This document shows, piece by piece, positions 15,261-24,833 of a stretch of DNA of 64,000 nucleotides. The notes under the pieces are model-generated. The model saw only the letters and a list, made by a program, of their open reading frames with translations, was not told the DNA's origin and searched no databases. This DNA is from Gammaproteobacteria bacterium HGW-Gammaproteobacteria-13 (GTDB lineage Bacteria; Pseudomonadota; Gammaproteobacteria; Pseudomonadales; Pseudomonadaceae): contig PGZH01000005.1 of the NCBI GenBank assembly GCA_002840155.1, positions 186,001 through 250,000 on the forward strand, in the 5' to 3' direction. The position numbers were made by a program, and so were the translations under genes. Position 1 is the stretch's first letter. Every line of letters begins with the position of its first letter.

Positions 15261-16325
15261 TTAATCGGCCGCTATCTGCTCACTGCGCGGCCAGGCGTCG
15301 ATCACCGCCTTGAACAGCGTGGCCAGTGGAATGGCGAAGAACACCCCCCAGAAGCCCCACATGCCACCAAACAGCAGCACCGCGCAGATGATCGCCACCG
15401 GGTGCAGATTGACCGCCTCGGAGAACAGCAGCGGCACCAGGACGTTGCCATCCAGCGCCTGAATGATCCCGTAGACCACCATCAGGTAGATGAACTGATC
15501 ACCAAAGCCCCACTGGAACAGCCCGATCAGCGCCACCGGCACCGTCACCACCACCGCGCCGATATACGGCACCACCACCGACAGGCCGACAAACAAGGCC
15601 AGCAGCGCCGCATAGTTAAGCCCCAAGGCAACAAAGGCGATGTAGGTCACCACGCCGCAAATGATGATCTCGATCACCTTGCCACGGATGTAGTTGGCGA
15701 TCTGCTTGTTCATCTCCTCGGCTACCTGGGTGATCAGAGCACGCTCACGCGGCAGATAACCGCGAAACCAGGCGCCGATCAGCTCCCGATCCTTGAGAAA
15801 GAAGAACACAAGAATTGGCACTAGGACTAGGTAGATCATGATGCTGACCAGCATCGGCAAGCTCGATAAGGAAAACGACAGCGCCCACTGGCCGAATTTG
15901 CCGACCTCACCACGCACGCCCTCAATTAGCTGCAGCACCTGCACATCGGTAATCAGCGTTGGGTAACGCTCCGGCAGCAGCAGAAACAGCGACTGCCATT
16001 CCCCCAACATGCGCGGCAGCTCATTGAACAAGGTGCTCAACTGCTGCCAGAGCAGCGGCATCAACACCAGCAGGAACAACCCCAGCATGCTTAGAAACAG
16101 GGTGAACACCAACCACACCGCCACCACCTGCGGTAAGCGCAGACGCTCAAAGGCATTCACCAGACCCTGCATCAAAAACGCCAGCACCAGGCCCGTCAGC
16201 ACCGGAGCCAGCATGCCGCCCAGATTCAGAATCGCGGCAAAACCAAGCACCAACAGCACCGCGAGCACCACCGCCTGCTCATCAGAAAAATAGCGATGCA
16301 ACCAATCCTGAAACACCTTGAACAT
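15261..16325 (-). CDS. AI-2E/PerM-family permease
   Basis: A 354-aa inner-membrane protein of the AI-2E exporter superfamily (PerM/TqsA-like), with about seven to eight hydrophobic segments. N-terminal pair at about 18-55, then VVAVWLVFTLFLSMLGLFLLVLMPLLW. A soluble helical section (95-145) follows, then the C-terminal core with YLVLVPILVFFFLKDRELIGAWFRGYLPRERA, VVPYIGAVVVTVPVALIGLF and the family signature EAVNLHPVAIICAVLLFGGMWGFWGVF. Substrate is unknown; some relatives export AI-2 or act as Na+/H+ antiporters. Orthologue of the P. aeruginosa PA1007 position. A paralogue of the same family is at 48890-49981. Confidence 0.88.
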   Translation of the reverse strand: MFKVFQDWLHRYFSDEQAVVLAVLLVLGFAAILNLGGMLAPVLTGLVLAFLMQGLVNAFERLRLPQVVAVWLVFTLFLSMLGLFLLVLMPLLWQQLSTLFNELPRMLGEWQSLFLLLPERYPTLITDVQVLQLIEGVRGEVGKFGQWALSFSLSSLPMLVSIMIYLVLVPILVFFFLKDRELIGAWFRGYLPRERALITQVAEEMNKQIANYIRGKVIEIIICGVVTYIAFVALGLNYAALLALFVGLSVVVPYIGAVVVTVPVALIGLFQWGFGDQFIYLMVVYGIIQALDGNVLVPLLFSEAVNLHPVAIICAVLLFGGMWGFWGVFFAIPLATLFKAVIDAWPRSEQIAAD

Positions 16326-16392
16326 CGTGACTCCTTACTTGGGCAGCGCCTTTAATAGGCTGCCTCATAATCCGCACTTGTCGCAGCAAACC

Positions 16393-16644
16393 CTAAGCCT
16401 TGCGCAGCCAATAACGGTACACGCCATTATCGACCTCTTCACGCAGCAGACTATGCCCCGCCAGGCTGGCGAAGGCACGGAAATCCCGCTGCGAACCAGC
16501 ATCGGTGGCCTCAATCTTGAGCACAGCGCCACTGGCCAGACGATTTAGCTCCAGCTTGGCCTTGAGTAAAGGTAGCGGGCAGTTCAGCCCGCAGGCGTCC
16601 AGTTGCGCGTCGAAGTCCTCGGCACGCCATTGCATATCAGTCAT
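16393..16644 (-). CDS. TusA/SirA-like sulfur carrier
   Basis: An 83-aa TusA-fold protein with the start at 16644 (GGAG seven bases upstream). The signature LDACGLNCPLPLLKAKLEL places the active Cys in the N-C-P-L-P box (Cys22), which carries a persulfide in TusA. In P. aeruginosa the protein at this place (PA1006) is known to be needed for molybdenum homeostasis and nitrate use, which suggests a sulfur-delivery role here rather than tRNA thiolation alone. That link is inferred from gene order. It lies 67 bp after the start of the permease gene and is divergent from bepA. Confidence 0.85.
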   Translation of the reverse strand: MTDMQWRAEDFDAQLDACGLNCPLPLLKAKLELNRLASGAVLKIEATDAGSQRDFRAFASLAGHSLLREEVDNGVYRYWLRKA

Positions 16645-16750
16645 TGAGCCACTCCAGGAAGGCCGCAAGGATACCCAAGGCCGCACAACCCTGGCCAGCA
16701 CAGCCGCCAGCCAGCTACAGTAGCGCCTTTGTTCGACACGAGCTTTGTGC

Positions 16751-18184
16751 ATGAGCCTTCTGCGCCCTACCCTGTTGACGCTGGCCTGCCTGCTGGCAGC
16801 CCCCGCCATGGCCAGTGACCTGCCCTCCCTTGGCGATGCCAGTTCCGCCATCGTTTCCCCGCAGCAAGAACACCAACTGGGCCGCGCCTGGCTGAGCCTG
16901 GTACGCGGCCAGGTCAGCCAGCTCGACGATCCGCAGCTCAAGGACTTCGTCGAAACCAGCGTCTATCGCCTGAGCGAAACCAGTCAGCTGCAGGATCGCC
17001 GCCTGGAGTTCGTTTTGCTCAACAGCCCGCAGATCAACGCCTTCGCCGCACCCGGAGGGATTGTCGGGGTCAACGGCGGCCTGTTTCTCTATGCGCAGAC
17101 TGAAGCCGAATACGCTTCGGTCATGGCTCACGAACTGGCGCATTTGTCGCAACGCCACTTTGCCCGCGGCCTGGAAGCCCAGCAGCGCATGCAGATCCCG
17201 GTCATGGCCGGCCTGCTCGCTGGTATCGTCGCGGCGGCTGCCGGCGCTGGCGACTTAGGCATCGCCGCCATCGCTTCGACCCAGGCCGCCGCCATGCAGG
17301 AACAGCGGCGCTTCTCCCGGCAGAACGAGCAGGAAGCCGACCGCATCGGCCTGGTCAACCTGGAAAAAGCCGGCTTCGACCCACGCGCCATGCCCAGCAT
17401 GTTCGAGCGCCTGATGCGCCAGTACCGCTACGACCGCAAGCCGCCGGAATTCCTCCTCACTCACCCGGTGTCGGAGTCGCGCATCGCCGACACCCGCAAC
17501 CGCGCCGAACAGTACAAAGCCAAAGGCATCACCGACAGCGTGCGCTACCAGCTGATGCGCGCCCGCGTGCAGCTGACCTATGAAGAAACCCCAGGGGTCG
17601 CCGCCAAGCGTTTTCGCAACATGCTCGACGAAAACCCACAGCTGGAAGCCGCCCGCTACGGCCTGGCGATTGCGCAGATCAAAAGCGGCCAGCACAAGGA
17701 GGCCCGCGAGTCCCTGCAACCGCTGCTGGCGAACTCCCCCAACGATGTGGCCTACAACCTGGCGCAAGTTGAACTGGATATGGCCGCCAATCGCCTGAGC
17801 GACGCGCAAAGCCGGATTACCCGGCTGCTGACCCTCTACCCGAACAACTACCCGGTCAACCAGGCACATATCGACCTGCTGATGAAGCAGAGTCGCATTC
17901 AGGAAGCCGAACGCGCCCTCGACGATATGCTGAAAAGCCGCGGTAAGGACCCGGACATCTGGTACCAGGTAGCCGAAGTACGCGGCCTGAGCGGCAACAC
18001 CATCGGCCTGCACCAAGCCCGTGGCGAGTTCTTCGCCCTGGTCGGTGACTACAACCAGGCCCTGGAACAGCTCGACTTCGCCAAGCGCCGCGCCAGCAAC
18101 AACTTCCAACTGGCCTCACGCATCGACGCCAGGCAGCGCGAGCTGATGGAAGAAAAACGCATCATCGAGCAGATGCTGCGCTAG
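16751..18184 (+). CDS. bepA: Periplasmic M48 metalloprotease with TPR domain (BepA-like)
   Basis: A 477-aa periplasmic protein, ATG start at 16751. A signal peptide covers residues 1-22 (ending AMA-SD). The M48 protease domain has the zinc motif VMAHELAHLSQRH (HELAH) and the third ligand in NEQEADRIGL. The C-terminal third is TPR repeats (from about 270), including EARESLQPLLANSPNDVAYNLAQVELD and YNQALEQLDFAKRR. BepA degrades misfolded LptD/BamA substrates stalled at the BAM complex, and with bamC only a few genes away the region has an outer-membrane quality theme. Terminator at 18205-18233. Confidence 0.9.
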   Translation: MSLLRPTLLTLACLLAAPAMASDLPSLGDASSAIVSPQQEHQLGRAWLSLVRGQVSQLDDPQLKDFVETSVYRLSETSQLQDRRLEFVLLNSPQINAFAAPGGIVGVNGGLFLYAQTEAEYASVMAHELAHLSQRHFARGLEAQQRMQIPVMAGLLAGIVAAAAGAGDLGIAAIASTQAAAMQEQRRFSRQNEQEADRIGLVNLEKAGFDPRAMPSMFERLMRQYRYDRKPPEFLLTHPVSESRIADTRNRAEQYKAKGITDSVRYQLMRARVQLTYEETPGVAAKRFRNMLDENPQLEAARYGLAIAQIKSGQHKEARESLQPLLANSPNDVAYNLAQVELDMAANRLSDAQSRITRLLTLYPNNYPVNQAHIDLLMKQSRIQEAERALDDMLKSRGKDPDIWYQVAEVRGLSGNTIGLHQARGEFFALVGDYNQALEQLDFAKRRASNNFQLASRIDARQRELMEEKRIIEQMLR

Positions 18185-18204
18185 AAACGTCCGCGCCGGA
18201 AAAG

Positions 18205-18233
18205 AAAAAGCCAGGCAAATGCCTGGCTTTTTT
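18205..18233. terminator. Bidirectional terminator between bepA and nadA
   Basis: AAAAAGCCAGGCA pairs with TGCCTGGCTTTTT, with T-runs on both strands between convergent genes. Confidence 0.9.
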
Positions 18234-18244
18234 ATGCAACTCGC

Positions 18245-19303
18245 TTAGGCGTTGCCGCTCAGCTTGAGCCGCGCTGCCTGGGTGAAATCGAGCATGCGCT
18301 TGAGCGGCTTGATCGCTTTGGGGATCAATGCTGGGTCGACGAATATCTCGTTACTGCCCTCGCGCAGGCACGCCAGGGTGCGCTGCAGGGTATTCATCGC
18401 CATCCATGGGCAATGCGCGCAGCTGCGGCAGGCCGCGCCGTTACCGGCCGTTGGGGCGGCGACAAATTCTTTGTCCGGGCACAGCTGCTGCATCTTGTAG
18501 AAGATGCCGGCGTCGGTGGCGACGATAAAGGTCTTGTTCGGCAGCGTCTGCGCAGCGGCGATCAACTGGCTGGTGGAGCCCACTGCATCGGCTAGATCGA
18601 TCACCGCCGTCGGCGACTCGGGGTGCACCAGCACGGCGGCGTCCGGGTACAACGCCTTCATGTCTTCCAGCTGCTTGGCCTTGAACTCCTCGTGGACGAT
18701 GCAGGCACCGTCCCACAGCAGCATATCGGCGCCGGTCTTGTTCTGGATGTAACGCCCAAGATGCTGATCCGGCGCCCAGATGATGCTTTCGCCGTTGTCC
18801 ATCAGGTGCTCGACGATTTCCACCGCACAGCTGGAGGTCACCACCCAATCGGCGCGCGCCTTCACCGCCGCCGAGGTATTGGCATACACCACCACCGTGC
18901 GCTGCGGATGTTGGTCACAGAACGCCGAGAACTCTTCCACTGGGCAACCCAGATCGAGCGAGCAGGTCGCTTCAAGCGTCGGCATCAGCACGCGCTTTTC
19001 AGGGTTAAGGATTTTTGCCGTTTCGCCCATAAATTTAACGCCGGCCACCAGCACGGTCTGCGCCGGGTGCTGATTGCCGAAACGGGCCATTTCCAGCGAG
19101 TCGGACACGCAGCCGCCGGTTTCCTCGGCCAGCGTCTGCAGCACTGGGTCACAGTAATAATGCGCGACCAGCACGGCGTTTTGCTTTTTCAGCTCGGCAG
19201 CAATTTCAGCGCGGTAAAAAGCCTCTTGCTCAGGCGTCAACGGCTTGGGCTGCTTCGCATCAAGGTGGGCTTGCACCAGCAGGCGTTCGGAAATCTGGGT
19301 CAT
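18245..19303 (-). CDS. nadA: Quinolinate synthase
   Basis: Condenses iminoaspartate with dihydroxyacetone phosphate to quinolinate, the second step of NAD synthesis. 352 aa with the start at 19303 ([11 protein letters not shown]). The three cysteines of the [4Fe-4S] cluster are present in the expected places: near [14 protein letters not shown], in SLDLGC, and in the CxxCxxC-like RSCAHCPWM near the C-terminus. Substrate loops HPESP and TDAGIFYKM are also conserved. Cytoplasmic. Single-gene unit between bepA and tRNA-Lys. The Shine-Dalgarno sequence is weak. Confidence 0.97.
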   Translation of the reverse strand: MTQISERLLVQAHLDAKQPKPLTPEQEAFYRAEIAAELKKQNAVLVAHYYCDPVLQTLAEETGGCVSDSLEMARFGNQHPAQTVLVAGVKFMGETAKILNPEKRVLMPTLEATCSLDLGCPVEEFSAFCDQHPQRTVVVYANTSAAVKARADWVVTSSCAVEIVEHLMDNGESIIWAPDQHLGRYIQNKTGADMLLWDGACIVHEEFKAKQLEDMKALYPDAAVLVHPESPTAVIDLADAVGSTSQLIAAAQTLPNKTFIVATDAGIFYKMQQLCPDKEFVAAPTAGNGAACRSCAHCPWMAMNTLQRTLACLREGSNEIFVDPALIPKAIKPLKRMLDFTQAARLKLSGNA

Positions 19304-19412
19304 GTCATCAGGCTCTGAATATGCTTTCAGTGCAGCGAGTATACCCGCCTGCATGGCGCCGGCGCAGGCAGCTTGCAACCACGTACAGGCGGTAAAAGTT
19401 ACAGATACAAAA

Positions 19413-19449
19413 AAGCCCGAAAATTCCTTTAATCAGAACTTTCAGGCTT
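19413..19449 (-). terminator. Imperfect hairpin downstream of tRNA-Lys
   Basis: AAGCCCGAAAATT can pair imperfectly with AACTTTCAGGCTT, followed on the minus strand by TTTTTTGTATC. Probably ends the tRNA-Lys transcript. Confidence 0.5.
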
Positions 19450-19473
19450 CTTGACCTTCCGAGGAAGGAAATA

Positions 19474-19549
19474 TGGTGGGTCGTGTGGGATTCGAACCTA
19501 CGACCAATTGGTTAAAAGCCAACTGCTCTACCAACTGAGCTAACGACCC
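19474..19549 (-). tRNA. tRNA-Lys(TTT)
   Basis: A 76-nt cloverleaf with encoded CCA. The acceptor GGGTCGT pairs with ACGACCC, the D arm is AGCTCAGTTGGTAGAGC, the anticodon loop CTTTTAA has anticodon TTT, and the T arm is TAGGTTCGAATCC. It lies between nadA and queC. Confidence 0.96.
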
Positions 19550-19606
19550 GACGCGAGGCGCATGATACTGATTTAATTCAGAAATTCAACACTTCGCGAA
19601 AACTTT

Positions 19607-20281
19607 TTAGAAATAACGAGTGGGATCTACCAGCCCAGCGGTAGCAAAACCCGCCGCGCGCAGGCGGCAGCTGTCGCATTTTCCGCAGGCGCGCCCCTCA
19701 TCATCAGCCTGATAGCAGGAGACAGTCAGCGCGTAATCAACCCCCTGCTGAACGCCTGCCTGGACGATCTCGGCCTTGCTCATGGCCTGTAGCGGAGCCT
19801 GAATGCGGAAGCCCTGCCCTTCTACACCGGCCTTGGTAGCCAGATTGGCCATGCGCTCAAAGGCCTCGATAAACTCCGGACGGCAATCCGGGTAACCGGA
19901 ATAATCCACCGCATTCACGCCGATAAAAATATCCCGCGCGCCCAGCACCTCGGCCCAACCCAGCGCGAGGGACAGGAACACCGTGTTGCGCGCTGGCACG
20001 TAGGTCACCGGAATGCCCTCGCTCGGGCTTTCCGGCACCTCGATACTGGCGTCGGTCAGCGCCGAGCCGCCCATACCATTGAGGTTCAGGCCGATCACCT
20101 TGTGCTCGACCACACCCAGTTGCCGCGCCACTTGCTCGGCCGCCTGCAACTCAGAGCGGTGACGCTGACCGTAATCGAAACTCATGGTGTAGCAGCTGTA
20201 GCCATCGGCCTTGGCCAACGCCACCACGGTGGCCGAATCCAGGCCGCCTGACAGCAGGATTACCGCTTTCTTATCGCTCAT
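19607..20281 (-). CDS. queC: 7-cyano-7-deazaguanine synthase
   Basis: Makes preQ0 from 7-carboxy-7-deazaguanine with ATP and ammonia in queuosine biosynthesis. 224 aa with the start at 20281 ([13 protein letters not shown]). The ATP pyrophosphatase loop LSGGLDSAT is at residues 9-17. Further motifs are [22 protein letters not shown] and [15 protein letters not shown]. The zinc-binding cysteines are near the C-terminus (SCYQ...[11 protein letters not shown]). The upstream queE stop is one base before this start, so the two form an operon making the first deazaguanine intermediates. Confidence 0.97.
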   Translation of the reverse strand: MSDKKAVILLSGGLDSATVVALAKADGYSCYTMSFDYGQRHRSELQAAEQVARQLGVVEHKVIGLNLNGMGGSALTDASIEVPESPSEGIPVTYVPARNTVFLSLALGWAEVLGARDIFIGVNAVDYSGYPDCRPEFIEAFERMANLATKAGVEGQGFRIQAPLQAMSKAEIVQAGVQQGVDYALTVSCYQADDEGRACGKCDSCRLRAAGFATAGLVDPTRYF

Positions 20282-20282
20282 A

Positions 20283-20930
20283 TCAATGTCCCGGCTCATC
20301 ATTCCAGAGAATCTTGTGCAGCTGCATTTGCAGGCGAACTGGCAGGTTGTCAGCAATGATCCACTCCGCCAGCGAGCGCGCATCCAGCTCATGGTGGCTC
20401 GGCGACATCAGCACTTCGCTAACTCGCTGATCCAGGCGGTACTGAATCAGCTTGCTCACCGCCCAGTCATAGTCCTCACGAGAGCAGATCACGAACTTGA
20501 CCTGATCATTGGGCGTCAGCAGCTCGATATTCTCGTAGCGATTGCGCGCAACTTCGGCCGAGCCTGGGGTTTTCAGGTCAAGGACCTTGCTTACCCGTGG
20601 GTCGACCGCCGACACATCCAGCGCGCCGCTGGTTTCCAGCGACACCTCATAGCCGGCATCACACAGGCGCTTGAGCAGAGGAATACAGTTGGGCTGCGCC
20701 AACGGCTCACCACCGGTCACGCAGATATAACGCGGCTTGTAGCCGGCAACCTGCTCGAAAATGGCGTCCAGCGACATGATCTCGCCACCACTGAAGGCAT
20801 AGGCGGTGTCGCAGTATTGGCAACGCAGAGGACAGCCGGTCAGGCGAACGAACACAGTCGGCAAGCCGGCGGTGCGCGTCTCGCCCTGCAGCGAGTAGAA
20901 AATCTCGGTAATGCGCAGGGTATCTTGCAT
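20283..20930 (-). CDS. queE: 7-carboxy-7-deazaguanine synthase
   Basis: Radical-SAM enzyme converting 6-carboxytetrahydropterin to 7-carboxy-7-deazaguanine. 215 aa with the start at 20930 ([17 protein letters not shown]). The cluster motif [16 protein letters not shown] has the CX3CX2C spacing usual for the family, and [10 protein letters not shown] is the glycine-rich SAM loop. First gene of queE-queC. Its promoter region (about 20931-21150) contains two copies of a 71-bp repeat and a TATACAAT-like -10 on the minus strand. Confidence 0.95.
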   Translation of the reverse strand: MQDTLRITEIFYSLQGETRTAGLPTVFVRLTGCPLRCQYCDTAYAFSGGEIMSLDAIFEQVAGYKPRYICVTGGEPLAQPNCIPLLKRLCDAGYEVSLETSGALDVSAVDPRVSKVLDLKTPGSAEVARNRYENIELLTPNDQVKFVICSREDYDWAVSKLIQYRLDQRVSEVLMSPSHHELDARSLAEWIIADNLPVRLQMQLHKILWNDEPGH

Positions 20931-21010
20931 ATCAGCCACGGGCGTGACAGCTAAACAGGCTGTCCGCCTCCGTTGCGGGAAAAGGGCCACGGATTGTATA
21001 CGAAAAAATT

Positions 21011-21152
21011 TCCGGGAGAAATTTTTAACGTCGCGCAGCGACGGCCCGGAGGGTGGCCGCCAGGATGGCTGGCCATAAAAATCCGGGTGAAATTCTTAAC
21101 ACCGCGCAGCGACGACCCGATGGGCAACCACTAGGGATCACTGGACATAAAA
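21011..21152 (-). repeat. Two tandem copies of a 71-bp repeat
   Basis: Unit 1 is 21011-21081 and unit 2 is 21082-21152. The two align head to tail with about four in five positions identical and a one-base gap. Each has TCCGGG at its start, GCGCAGCGACG in the middle and CATAAAAA at its end. Unit 1 contains a dyad CGTCGC-GCA-GCGACG. At its left edge AAAAATTTC and GAAATTTTT form an inverted repeat (about 21004-21026). It sits between the cpoB terminator and queE. Confidence 0.6.
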
Positions 21153-21174
21153 AACCCGCGCAAGGCGCGGGTTT
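21152..21174 (-). terminator. Terminator of the cpoB/Tol-Pal operon
   Basis: A perfect 10-bp stem (AAACCCGCGC with GCGCGGGTTT) with an AAG loop, and TTTTTTATG on the minus strand. It lies 20 bp after the cpoB stop. Confidence 0.85.
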
Positions 21175-21193
21175 CTGGAATCGAATTGCGGCG

Positions 21194-22015
21194 TTACGGC
21201 AAACGCTGCAAATCACGCTGCGCCAACTGAGCCGCTGAACTGCCCGGGTACTGCGCAATCACCTGCTGCAGAATACCTTTGGCCTTGTCGCTATTACCCA
21301 AACGCTGCTCGACATCAGCCAGCTTGAACAGCGAGTCCGGAACCTTGGCGTGGCTTGGATAGGTCTGACTGACCCGCGCAAAGGCCTGGCCTGCACCCTG
21401 CAGATCACCCTTGGCCAAATTCACCTCACCCAGCCAGTACTGCGCGTTACCGGCGTACTGACTGTTGGGGTATTTGCGCAGGAAGGCGGCAAACGCCTGG
21501 CTGGCTTTGTCGAAGTCCTTGGCTTTGATCAAGTCAAAGGCAGCTTCGTAGAACAGCTTTTCCTTTGCAGGATCAGCCGGCTCATTGCTGGCCGGAGTTT
21601 GCGCCTGCCCCGCCGCTGGCGGAGTCGGTGTACCGCTGGCATTGATCGCGCCAGCAGCTGAAGAATTCTGGTTGGTCGCAGCACCTGCCGCACCACCACT
21701 TACACGCCGATCAAGATCCTGATAACGCTCCAGGCTTTCTTGCTTCAGACGTTGAATCTCATTCTGTTGTTCTTCCAGCGTACCGCGCAGCTGCGCGATC
21801 TCTTCCTGCATCTGCTGCAACTGGTTGAACAGCATGCCCTGCGCCGAGACAGGGGCCGCAGCCCCTGCCCCGGCGTAGGTGCCGGACGTACCGTAACCAG
21901 CAGGCGGGTAACTGCTGCCGTAACCGGCATTGTTATCCACCACGGGAACCTCAGCCCACGCCGCAAGCGGCAGGCTGAGCGCCAAAACGGTTAAAGCACG
22001 GCGGCACGTACGCAT
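21194..22015 (-). CDS. cpoB: Cell-division coordinator CpoB (YbgF)
   Basis: A 273-aa periplasmic protein that couples Tol-driven outer-membrane constriction with PBP1B in E. coli. Signal peptide 1-21 (ending AWA-EV). A Gly/Tyr/Pro/Ala-rich region comes next, then a trimerising coiled coil (LFNQLQQMQEEIAQLRGTLE, about 62-100). An Ala/Gly/Thr/Pro-rich linker follows, then a C-terminal TPR domain (about 150-270: FYEAAFDLIKAKDFDKA, YPNSQYAGNAQYWLGEV, YPSHAKVPDSLFKLADVEQRLG). Last gene of the Tol-Pal operon, 6 bp after pal. Confidence 0.95.
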   Translation of the reverse strand: MRTCRRALTVLALSLPLAAWAEVPVVDNNAGYGSSYPPAGYGTSGTYAGAGAAAPVSAQGMLFNQLQQMQEEIAQLRGTLEEQQNEIQRLKQESLERYQDLDRRVSGGAAGAATNQNSSAAGAINASGTPTPPAAGQAQTPASNEPADPAKEKLFYEAAFDLIKAKDFDKASQAFAAFLRKYPNSQYAGNAQYWLGEVNLAKGDLQGAGQAFARVSQTYPSHAKVPDSLFKLADVEQRLGNSDKAKGILQQVIAQYPGSSAAQLAQRDLQRLP

Positions 22016-22021
22016 ATCGAA

Positions 22022-22519
22022 TTACTTACGCAGTTCGACGCGACGGTTTTGAGCCCAGGAGGACTCGTCGTTGCCAGTGGCGATTGCACGCTCTTCACCG
22101 TAGGAAACCAGTTCCAGTTGAGCCGGGGAAACGCCCTGCAGTACCAGGTAACGCTGCACAGCTTTGGCGCGACGCTCGCCCAGAGCCATGTTGTATTCAC
22201 GAGTACCGCGCTCGTCAGCGTGGCCTTCCAGAACTACGCGAGCGCCGTTGCCTTGCAGGTCACGGGCGTGCACGTCCAGAGCGCGCATGGCCTCTGGCTT
22301 CAGGTCGGAGCTGTCGTATTCGAAGTAGAAGGTGGTGATAGCGCGCAGAGCAGCTTCTTCGCTCAGGCTGCCATCAACAGCGCCAGTGTTGGCACCGTAA
22401 CCAGCGTTAGGATCGGTAGCGCCTTCGCCAGCAGCGTCGCCGCCTTTCGAGGAGCAACCAACTGCAACGGCCAGAGCCAGGCTCAGGGCAGCAAACTTAC
22501 CAAATTTCAGCATTTCCAT
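22022..22519 (-). CDS. pal: Peptidoglycan-associated lipoprotein (OprL)
   Basis: A 165-aa outer-membrane lipoprotein that binds peptidoglycan and TolB. Start taken at 22519 (MEMLKFGKF), which is 7 nt after AGGAG; an adjacent ATG at 22522 is also possible. Lipobox VAVGC with Cys22. The OmpA-like domain (about 60-163) has [40 protein letters not shown] and NRRVEL, including the Asp and Arg that grip diaminopimelate. 68 bp separate it from tolB, leaving room for an internal promoter. Confidence 0.97.
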   Translation of the reverse strand: MEMLKFGKFAALSLALAVAVGCSSKGGDAAGEGATDPNAGYGANTGAVDGSLSEEAALRAITTFYFEYDSSDLKPEAMRALDVHARDLQGNGARVVLEGHADERGTREYNMALGERRAKAVQRYLVLQGVSPAQLELVSYGEERAIATGNDESSWAQNRRVELRK

Positions 22520-22587
22520 CATGTAACTCCTAATGAACCCCAGTGTGTTAAGCAGTATTTCAGACAGCAAAAAGGTGTAGCGCCGCA

Positions 22588-23886
22588 TCAGTTCAGGTAA
22601 GGGGACCAAGAAGGCTCTCGAACTTCGCCTTGAGCGGTAGGAAGAGGGAGCCTCACGCGACCATTGGTGGACGCTAATACCAAGACTCCCCGGCCCTGCT
22701 GGCGGGTGGCGTAGATTACCATGGTGCCGTTAGGCGCGACAGTAGGCGACTCGTCCAGACTGGTATCTGAAAGTATCCGCAAATTACCACGCTGCAGGTC
22801 TTGGGCCGCCACTTTGAACACGGTGTAACCATCCTGGCGGTGAATCATCACCAGGGTCTTCTCATCAGCAGAGAGTTTCGGGTTGGCGTTGTAGTTTCCG
22901 ATAAAGGTCACACGCTCTGCCGAACCACCATTGATGTTGGTTTTGTAGATTTGCGGCTTACCGGAACGATCCGAGGTGAAGTACAGGGTCTGACCATCCT
23001 TACCCCAGAACGGTTCGGTATCGATCGATGGCTGGTTGGTTACCCGGCGCAGCTGGCGAGTGCCCATGTCCATCACATAGATTTCTGGGTTGCCGTCACG
23101 CGACAGCACGAATGCCAGACGATTGCCGTCCGGCGACCAGGCTGGCGCGCCATTCAGGCCTTCAAAGTTGGTGATCTGCTCGCGGCGACCGGTATCGATA
23201 TGCTGCACAAAGATGCGCGGACGCTTCTGCTCGAACGAGACGTAAGCGATACGACGGCCATCTGGAGCAAACGATGGCGACAGAATCGGCTCGCGCGATT
23301 GTAGCAAGGTCACCGCACGCGCGCCGTCATAGTCGGAGCGCTGCAGGGTGTAACGGGTGTTGTTGACCGCAAAACGCTCGGCAGTCACATACAGCATGCG
23401 GGTGGAGAACGCACCCTTCACACCGGTAAGCTTTTCAAACGACTGATCGGCGATATGGTGCGCCATGTCGCGCAGCTGATCGACACCACCACCCACGCTG
23501 CCGGTCATGACCTGCTGCTGAGTGGTGACGTTGAACAAGGCAAACTGGATCTGCAGACGCCCGGCACTCGGCACAATGCTGCCGACCAGCACGTATTGCG
23601 CGCCCAGAGCTTGCCAATCGCGGTAGATCACCTCAGTCGCCTGGGTCGGCAAGCTGATCATGTTCTGCCGCGGGATCGGCTCGAACACGCCGGAGTTGCG
23701 CAGGTCATTGCCGATAATTTCAGCCATGTCCTCAGGCAACACACTGCCACCCTGCCAGCCAAATGGCACTACGGCGATGGGGGTGGCACGATCAGTACCA
23801 CTGCTGATCACCAGCGGATCAGCGGCCTGAACGGTGCCGACCAGCATGGCCAGACCGAGCAGAACAATACGCATCAGGGTATTCAC
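22588..23886 (-). CDS. tolB: Tol-Pal system protein TolB
   Basis: A 432-aa periplasmic protein linking TolA and Pal. Signal peptide of about 21 residues (ending VQA-ADP). An alpha/beta N-terminal domain (to about 165) precedes a six-bladed beta-propeller whose repeats are visible as [27 protein letters not shown] and [15 protein letters not shown]. The start is a GTG at 23886 overlapping the tolA stop by four bases (GTGA); an ATG 12 bp later is an alternative. Confidence 0.97.
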   Translation of the reverse strand: MNTLMRIVLLGLAMLVGTVQAADPLVISSGTDRATPIAVVPFGWQGGSVLPEDMAEIIGNDLRNSGVFEPIPRQNMISLPTQATEVIYRDWQALGAQYVLVGSIVPSAGRLQIQFALFNVTTQQQVMTGSVGGGVDQLRDMAHHIADQSFEKLTGVKGAFSTRMLYVTAERFAVNNTRYTLQRSDYDGARAVTLLQSREPILSPSFAPDGRRIAYVSFEQKRPRIFVQHIDTGRREQITNFEGLNGAPAWSPDGNRLAFVLSRDGNPEIYVMDMGTRQLRRVTNQPSIDTEPFWGKDGQTLYFTSDRSGKPQIYKTNINGGSAERVTFIGNYNANPKLSADEKTLVMIHRQDGYTVFKVAAQDLQRGNLRILSDTSLDESPTVAPNGTMVIYATRQQGRGVLVLASTNGRVRLPLPTAQGEVREPSWSPYLN

Positions 23887-24833
23887 AGACCTAAATCCTC
23901 CGGTTTGAAGACAGCGCGACGCTGCCGGTATAGGCGATCAAAAGTGGCACGGTCCAGTTGCTGCATTTCAGCAATACGGCCAACGTTACGCACCGCTTGC
24001 ACGGCCGAGTTATCAAATGGCGAGTCGCCACTGGAGCGCGTCACGCTGGCATTGGTAATGGTGCCATCAGGCAGCATTTCGATCAGTACTTCTACGCTCA
24101 TGCCATTACGCGCCGATGGCGGGCGCCGCCACTGCTGGCTGACCAGCATAACAATCAGATCATCCAGGCTACCGGCCACCTGATCACCGACGGTATCGGC
24201 GATTGCCTGCTGACGACCGACATCTTCGGACAGCAGCTCGGCCAGTGCAGCAGCCTTCTTGTCTTCTACCGCTTTACGCTGAGCCGCTTCAGTTGCTTTC
24301 TTTTTGGCATCATCGGCAGCTTTTTTCTTCGCAGCTTCGGCGGCGGCTTTCTTTTTCGCCTCTTCTGCGGCTTTTTTCTTGGCGTCTTCAGCAGCCTTCT
24401 TCTTGGCCGCCTCATCCGCCGCTTGTTTCTTGGCTACATCGGCGAGCTTCTTCTGCTCGGCGGCCTTCTTATCGGCCTCGGCTTTCTTCGCAGCTTCCGC
24501 TTTCTGAGCCTCTTGGGCTTTCTTTTGTTCCGCGGCCTTGGCCGCTACTTTTTCCTGCTCGGCCTTTTTCTGCTCAAGCTGCTCGGTCTCGTACACCGGA
24601 GCCGTGGTTTTCTTGGTTTCGCCAGCGATTTTCTGATTGGTCTGGGTGGTGGCCTGGCTCTGCGACTGCAGCTTGTAAAGGGTCGCCTGCACCACCGGTT
24701 TGGCCGGCGGTAGCTCCGGAGCAAAGGCGAAGCTGACGAACAACATGGCAAACATGATGACGTGCAGGCCCACAGCCCAGACCACAGGCCAGAACAGACT
24801 TTCCGAGGGCGAACGCTCGCGCTGGTAGTGCAT
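23883..24833 (-). CDS. tolA: Tol-Pal system protein TolA
   Basis: A 316-aa protein spanning the periplasm from an inner-membrane anchor ([26 protein letters not shown], about 11-36) to the TolB/Pal complex. The middle domain (about 60-200) is a long lysine/alanine-rich helix built from repeats such as [12 protein letters not shown]. The C-terminal domain III (about 215-315: [33 protein letters not shown]) is the colicin- and phage-contact region in relatives. Overlaps tolR by one base and tolB by four. The repetitive codons make local tandem DNA repeats. Confidence 0.96.
   Translation of the reverse strand: MHYQRERSPSESLFWPVVWAVGLHVIMFAMLFVSFAFAPELPPAKPVVQATLYKLQSQSQATTQTNQKIAGETKKTTAPVYETEQLEQKKAEQEKVAAKAAEQKKAQEAQKAEAAKKAEADKKAAEQKKLADVAKKQAADEAAKKKAAEDAKKKAAEEAKKKAAAEAAKKKAADDAKKKATEAAQRKAVEDKKAAALAELLSEDVGRQQAIADTVGDQVAGSLDDLIVMLVSQQWRRPPSARNGMSVEVLIEMLPDGTITNASVTRSSGDSPFDNSAVQAVRNVGRIAEMQQLDRATFDRLYRQRRAVFKPEDLGL

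Noticed and set aside
15261..16325. Recent duplication of the AI-2E permease (second copy at 48890-49981)
   Set aside because: The two share only the family architecture and scattered motifs. Both are at their usual Pseudomonas positions, so this is an old paralogy.
21011..21152. RsmY/Z-like small RNA with several GGA motifs
   Set aside because: GGA triplets occur on the plus strand, but the adjacent terminator points the other way and the loops do not present GGA consistently.
24290..24560. Short tandem DNA repeats with a CRISPR-like look
   Set aside because: They are the Lys/Ala-rich codons of TolA's helical domain, in frame with the gene, without spacer structure.
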